A DNA stretch of 64,000 bases from an uncultured Caryophanales bacterium (GTDB lineage Bacteria; Bacillota_I; Bacilli_A; RF39; UBA660), in contig CAMYVT010000001.1 of assembly GCA_947302515.1 (NCBI GenBank), positions 1 through 64,000 of the forward strand, in the 5' to 3' direction. Each line of letters starts with the position of its first letter. Positions within the stretch are counted from its first letter, which is position 1. Positions 60,335 to 64,000 of the stretch are shown in pieces. The position numbers and the translations under genes are program-made. Under the pieces are notes generated by a model. The model made no database searches. It was not told where the DNA came from and worked only from the letters and a program-made list of their open reading frames with translations.

Positions 60335-62752
60335 ATGAAAACTATTCTAAAGAATAAGAGAAGATATAGATTTAGTCACAAGAAAAGAAATATTATGATA
60401 TTCCTTGTTTTTGTGTTGTTCTTAGGAATAGGATATTCAGTCTTAGGTACTGATTTAGGAATAAGTGGATCTATTAATTTAGAGAAATACAAGGAGCCAA
60501 TTATAAGAGTAGTATCAGGCACATCAGACACAACAGCTTTTAGATCAAGTACATATAGAGAAAAAATAAAAACAATAAACTTAGATGATGAAATAAATCC
60601 ACCCAATAATGTAGTTGCTTCATGGGATTATGGGGCAGCAGGTAATGGAAATGTAATGGCATATATCACGACTAATCAAGATGATAATACAATGTATGAT
60701 TTATATATACAAGGAGATGGACATTTATATGCAAATGAAGATAGTAGTTATTTATTTTATAGTTTGACTGGTGTAGATCAAATAAATGGAATGGATAATT
60801 TAGACGTTTCAAGAGTAATAAATATGCAGTATATGTTTTGGCGCACAGGCTATAATAGTACAGTATTCACTTTAGATTTGGGAAATAATTTTGATACCAG
60901 TAATGTAACTAATATGAGAAGTATGTTTTCATCAACAGGCTTTAAAAGCACAGTATTCACTTTAGATTTAGGTTCTAAATTTGATACAAGAAATGTAACA
61001 GATATGAGATTTATGTTTAATCAAACAGGCTCTAATAGTACAATCTTCACTTTAGATTTAGGCGACAAATTTGATACAAGTAATGTTACAGATATGTATC
61101 AAATGTTTAGAGAATTGGGCATCAAAAGTACAGTGTTAACCTTAGATTTGGGTGACAAATTTGATACATGCAATATTACAGATATGTCCTATATGTTTTA
61201 TAAAACAGGTTATAATAGTCAAGTTTTTACTTTAGATTTGGGCTCTAAATTTGATACAAGCAATGTAACAACCATGCAAAGTATGTTTTATTCAACTGGT
61301 TATAAAAGTACAGTCTTTTCTTTGGATTTAGGTGAGAAATTTGATACGGGTACTGTAACAACAATGTCTGAGATGTTTTATGAAACAGGCTATAATAGTC
61401 CAGTTTTCACATTAAACTTAGGAAGTAATTTTGATACAAGCAATGTAACAAATATGTATCAAATGTTTAGAGGATTGGGTTATAAAAGTACAGTGCTTAC
61501 ACTTGATTTAGGCTCAAAATTTGATACGTCAAATGTAACAAATATGTATGGTATATTCTGTCAAACCGGCTATAGTAGTCCAGTGTTTACCTTGGATATA
61601 GGCGATAAATTTGACACATCAAATGTAACAAGTATGTCTATTTTGTTTTATTATACAGGATATAAAAGTACAGAATTTACTCTTGATTTAGGAGATAAAT
61701 TTGATACAGGTAATGTAACATCTATGTCTTCTATGTTTGGTGGAACCGGTTATAGTAGCACGATTTTTACATTAGATTTGGGTAACAAATTTGATACCAG
61801 TAAAGTAACAAATATGGAATACTTATTTTCAAATGCGGGCTATAGTAGTCAGGTATTCACTCTAGATTTAGGCGACAAATTTGATACTAGTAATGTAAAA
61901 AGAATGTTTGGTATGTTTACCCAAACAGGCTATAGTAGTCCAGTGTTTACTTTAGATTTGGGAGACAAATTTGATACCAGTAATGTAACAGATATGGGTC
62001 AAATGTTTTCTCAAATTGGATATAGCAATACAACCTTCACCTTGGATTTGGGAGACAAATTTGATACCAGTAATGTAACAGATATGAGATTTATGTTTAA
62101 CAAAACAGGGTATAATAGTCAGGTTTTCACTCTAGATTTGGGTAACAAATTTGATACCAGTAAAGTAACAAAAATGCATCAAATGTTTAGAGAATTGGGC
62201 TATAAAAGCGCAGTGCTTACTCTTGATTTGGGTGATAAATTTGACACTAGTAGTGTATCAGATATGAGTTATATGTTTACCTCAACAGGCTTTAGTAGTC
62301 AGGTTTTCACCTTGAATTTGGGCTCAAAATTTGATACAAGCAATGTAACAGATATGAGTTGCATGTTTCAATCAACAGGCTACAACAGTCAGGTTTTAAC
62401 TTTAGATTTGGGTGATAAATTTGATACGAGCAATGTTATAGGTATGGGTGGTATGTTTGAATCAACAGGCTTTAGCAGCCCAGTATTCACTTTAGATTTA
62501 GGTGATAAATATGATACTAGTAAAGTGACAAATATGAATCAAATGTTTTCTAATACAGGTAATGCTAATGATAATTTAGAAATTGATTTATCACCATTTA
62601 ATTTCAATAGAGTCAGTGGATCTGTACTTATTTTTCAAAATTGGAAAACAACACAAAAGATATACGTAAAAGATGCTAATGATCAAAATTGGGTTATTGC
62701 TAATAGTGGTAATAGTAATTTAACTACAAGTAATGTTTTGATTAAGACATAA
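60335..62752 (+). CDS. BspA/DUF285-type surface protein with 19 repeats
   Basis: The protein has 805 residues. A strongly basic start (MKTILKNKRRYRFSHKKRN), a hydrophobic core and the junction LGIGYSVLGTDLGISGSINL look like the SipW-type signals of the operon at 2-9 kb. After about 140 residues come nineteen 30-residue repeats of the BspA-like DUF285 type (TGYNSTVFTLDLGNNFDTSN VTNMRSMFSS as first unit), then a short closing domain with no anchor. Such proteins usually act in adhesion. No ribosome binding site is seen: two TATAAT boxes end 2 and 7 nt before the ATG, so the mRNA may be leaderless or the promoter is elsewhere. The start is the only one that gives a normal signal. Confidence 0.83.
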   Translation: MKTILKNKRRYRFSHKKRNIMIFLVFVLFLGIGYSVLGTDLGISGSINLEKYKEPIIRVVSGTSDTTAFRSSTYREKIKTINLDDEINPPNNVVASWDYGAAGNGNVMAYITTNQDDNTMYDLYIQGDGHLYANEDSSYLFYSLTGVDQINGMDNLDVSRVINMQYMFWRTGYNSTVFTLDLGNNFDTSNVTNMRSMFSSTGFKSTVFTLDLGSKFDTRNVTDMRFMFNQTGSNSTIFTLDLGDKFDTSNVTDMYQMFRELGIKSTVLTLDLGDKFDTCNITDMSYMFYKTGYNSQVFTLDLGSKFDTSNVTTMQSMFYSTGYKSTVFSLDLGEKFDTGTVTTMSEMFYETGYNSPVFTLNLGSNFDTSNVTNMYQMFRGLGYKSTVLTLDLGSKFDTSNVTNMYGIFCQTGYSSPVFTLDIGDKFDTSNVTSMSILFYYTGYKSTEFTLDLGDKFDTGNVTSMSSMFGGTGYSSTIFTLDLGNKFDTSKVTNMEYLFSNAGYSSQVFTLDLGDKFDTSNVKRMFGMFTQTGYSSPVFTLDLGDKFDTSNVTDMGQMFSQIGYSNTTFTLDLGDKFDTSNVTDMRFMFNKTGYNSQVFTLDLGNKFDTSKVTKMHQMFRELGYKSAVLTLDLGDKFDTSSVSDMSYMFTSTGFSSQVFTLNLGSKFDTSNVTDMSCMFQSTGYNSQVLTLDLGDKFDTSNVIGMGGMFESTGFSSPVFTLDLGDKYDTSKVTNMNQMFSNTGNANDNLEIDLSPFNFNRVSGSVLIFQNWKTTQKIYVKDANDQNWVIANSGNSNLTTSNVLIKT
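60845..62554 (+). repeat. Nineteen tandem 90-bp coding repeats
   Basis: The first unit begins at Thr171 (nt 60845), and unit boundaries stay exactly in register to nt 62554, 19 x 90 bp with no insertion or deletion. Conserved core is FTLDLGDKFDTSNVT; variation is concentrated in the first third (TGY x S) and last third of each unit. Confidence 0.92.
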
Positions 62753-62778
62753 AAAAAGAACCTTATGGTTCTTTTTTT
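62751..62778. terminator. Bidirectional terminator between convergent genes
   Basis: The 12-bp stem AAAAAAAGAACC/GGTTCTTTTTTT with a TTAT loop serves the repeat protein gene and the minus strand ATPase gene; both stop codons touch its edges. Confidence 0.9.
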
Positions 62779-64000
62779 ATAATTTAGGTATTTCTGTTTG
62801 AGGATTTGCCTGATATACTTGTTGATTTTGATTATATGCTGTATATCCCTCAGTAGGTTGTACATATGTAGGATTAGTATAAACTGGAGCAGTATACGTA
62901 GTAACATCTTGTAATGGCATTTCTGGGATTGCTCCAGGCATTACAGCTTGTTGTACCATATCAGGTTGAATCATTGGTGCAGTTGTAGGTGAACCATATG
63001 TATACATAGTTCCAACATCAGCAGTTTGAGTAACAGGAGTTTCTTGAGTAATATTTACTGCTCCTGCTTGCACTGGATTAACATAAACTGCATTAGTAAT
63101 ATTATTTTGTTCTGTTGGTTGTGCATAACCATTTTCTGTAACAATTGGTATTTCTGGTGTGGCATCAAATGATGCTACTCCAGGAACAACATATGTATTA
63201 TCAACAATAGGCGGAACAATATTAATATTATTTTCCTCAAGTGATTGAATAGCTTCTGGTTGTGTATCAGGAGTTGTTTCTGGACTATCAGGTCCCATTA
63301 CAGGAGGAGCTATAATAAGTGTATTTTCTAGTTTCTTAGGTTCTTCTATTAAACTATCTGGATCTTCTTGAACTTCTTCCTCTTTAGGAGCAGAATCTTG
63401 AATCTCTACAGCTATTTCATTTTCATAGTTATCATCATCTTCATTTTCAATCTCAATAGTACGATATACTTCTTCAAATGAAGTTAAACCTTCCAAACAT
63501 TTAATTAAAGCATCTTGTAGCATTGTAATAGTTTTTCCAGTATAAACCATCTTTGCAAGTTCTTTTTTCTCTAGTTTTTCATGGTTTAATGCAGCACGAA
63601 TATCATCGTCTAATTCAAGAACTTCATGGAACGCAATACGTCCATGATATCCTCTACGACAATGTTCACATCCATGAGGGTTTGCATCCCATACTTTATC
63701 AACATCCATATTCATGAATTTCTTAAATACTTTTTTCTCATACTTAGTAGTATCTCTTTCATATCGACAATCAGGGCATAACATTTTTGCAAGTCTCTGA
63801 GAAATAATACCGGATAAAGCAGTAGACAATAAGTAACGCTCAACCTCCATATCAAGTAAACGTTCAATTGTTGCAAGAGCATTATTGGTATGGATAGTAG
63901 ACAAAACTAAGTGACCTGTAATAGAAGCACGAACAGCAATTTGTGCAGTCTCAGAGTCACGAATCTCTCCGATAAGTATTACGTTGGGGTCTTGACGTAA
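62777..64000 (-). CDS. Type IV pilus/type II secretion ATPase (PilB/GspE), N-terminus outside window
   Basis: 407 residues are visible; the frame stays open to the window end, so the N-terminal half is missing. LRQDPNVILIGEIRDSETAQ, the His box HLVLSTIHTNNA and the zinc motif CPDC with CEHC identify a PilB/GspE extension ATPase. It powers pilus or pseudopilus assembly, matching the prepilins at 37.5-38.9 kb and ComEA/ComEC. After the normal end of the domain (about TSFEEVYRTIEI) there is an additional 223-residue tail rich in Pro, Gln, Thr, Asn and Tyr (nt 62780-63448), which is not usual. Confidence 0.9.
   Translation of the reverse strand, partial: LRQDPNVILIGEIRDSETAQIAVRASITGHLVLSTIHTNNALATIERLLDMEVERYLLSTALSGIISQRLAKMLCPDCRYERDTTKYEKKVFKKFMNMDVDKVWDANPHGCEHCRRGYHGRIAFHEVLELDDDIRAALNHEKLEKKELAKMVYTGKTITMLQDALIKCLEGLTSFEEVYRTIEIENEDDDNYENEIAVEIQDSAPKEEEVQEDPDSLIEEPKKLENTLIIAPPVMGPDSPETTPDTQPEAIQSLEENNINIVPPIVDNTYVVPGVASFDATPEIPIVTENGYAQPTEQNNITNAVYVNPVQAGAVNITQETPVTQTADVGTMYTYGSPTTAPMIQPDMVQQAVMPGAIPEMPLQDVTTYTAPVYTNPTYVQPTEGYTAYNQNQQVYQANPQTEIPKL

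Noticed and set aside
60845..62554. Regular 90-bp repeats as a possible CRISPR array
   Set aside because: The repeats are contiguous, in frame with a coding sequence, and there are no unique spacers between short identical repeats.
1..64000. TGA read as Trp (Mollicutes code)
   Set aside because: Several core genes (ftsW, comEA, efp, RNB nuclease) end at TGA at the expected place, and Trp residues are encoded by TGG.
1..64000. tRNA or rRNA genes
   Set aside because: No cloverleaf with a TTCGANTC-type T loop and matching acceptor stem, and no rRNA signature, was noticed by eye; a covariance search with tRNAscan-SE or Infernal would settle this.

Overview
The window is very AT-rich chromosomal DNA with tightly packed, mostly + strand genes. 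TGA is used as a normal stop (for example at the ends of ftsW, comEA and efp), AGA dominates the Arg codons, and Shine-Dalgarno sites are strong. DnaI, a dnaG-rpoD-trmK operon, a T-box in front of thrS, a sortase, the YmfF/YmfH pair, a GdpP-type DHH enzyme and a SipW-type signal peptidase together point to a Gram-positive Bacillota with a reduced genome. An uncultured gut Bacilli lineage (RF39 or Erysipelotrichales/Mollicutes-like) fits, but that placement is inference. No rRNA, tRNA, IS element or CRISPR array was seen.

Layout. 1-1.9 kb: 3' part of pnp. 2.0-9.3 kb: an export operon with four small paralogous secreted proteins, a DUF5305-like membrane protein, a SipW-type peptidase with an unusual membrane domain, and a large surface protein carrying the same kind of signal. 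9.4-15.7 kb: a putative sortase substrate, a short smc, an unknown 750-aa protein and def. 15.9-21.5 kb: ftsW, a Zn-phospholipase-like gene, a stand-alone GdpP-type phosphodiesterase, comEA and comEC. 21.5-24.2 kb: an accessory patch with a gene of foreign codon use, gene remnants, an ADP-ribosyltransferase-like candidate and an N-formylglutamate-amidohydrolase-like gene. 24.2-28.5 kb: dnaI, an atypical RNB nuclease, an M23 peptidase and a membrane protein. 28.5-31.6 kb: a T-box operon ending in a TGS-less thrS. 31.6-31.95 kb: a small inverted-repeat element with overlapping transcripts and a 27-aa hydrophobic peptide. 32-43 kb: dnaG, rpoD, trmK, pilins, nfo, a penicillin-binding protein and a class B-like sortase. 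43-49.6 kb: rpmG, efp, ftsK, deoD and the YmfF/YmfH pair. 49.7-55.4 kb: a five-gene operon built around a radical SAM/SPASM enzyme and a small Gly/Asn-tailed protein. 55.5-60.3 kb: lepA, hemW, an HD protein, a membrane-anchored protein and tmk. 60.3-62.8 kb: a surface protein with nineteen exact 30-residue repeats. 62.8-64 kb: the end of a pilB-type ATPase on the minus strand.

How the parts fit. The pilins, the PilB-type ATPase, ComEA and ComEC make a DNA-uptake/type IV pilus set. The SipW-type peptidase probably processes the signals of its operon mates and perhaps the distant repeat protein. The sortase may act on the protein ending in an SPDTA-type sorting signal. Two places look least described: the radical SAM operon and the 31.7 kb antisense RNA/peptide element. 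Gene ends are extremely compact: many terminator hairpins contain the stop codon, and several T-tracts run straight into an extended -10 promoter (TGnTATAAT).
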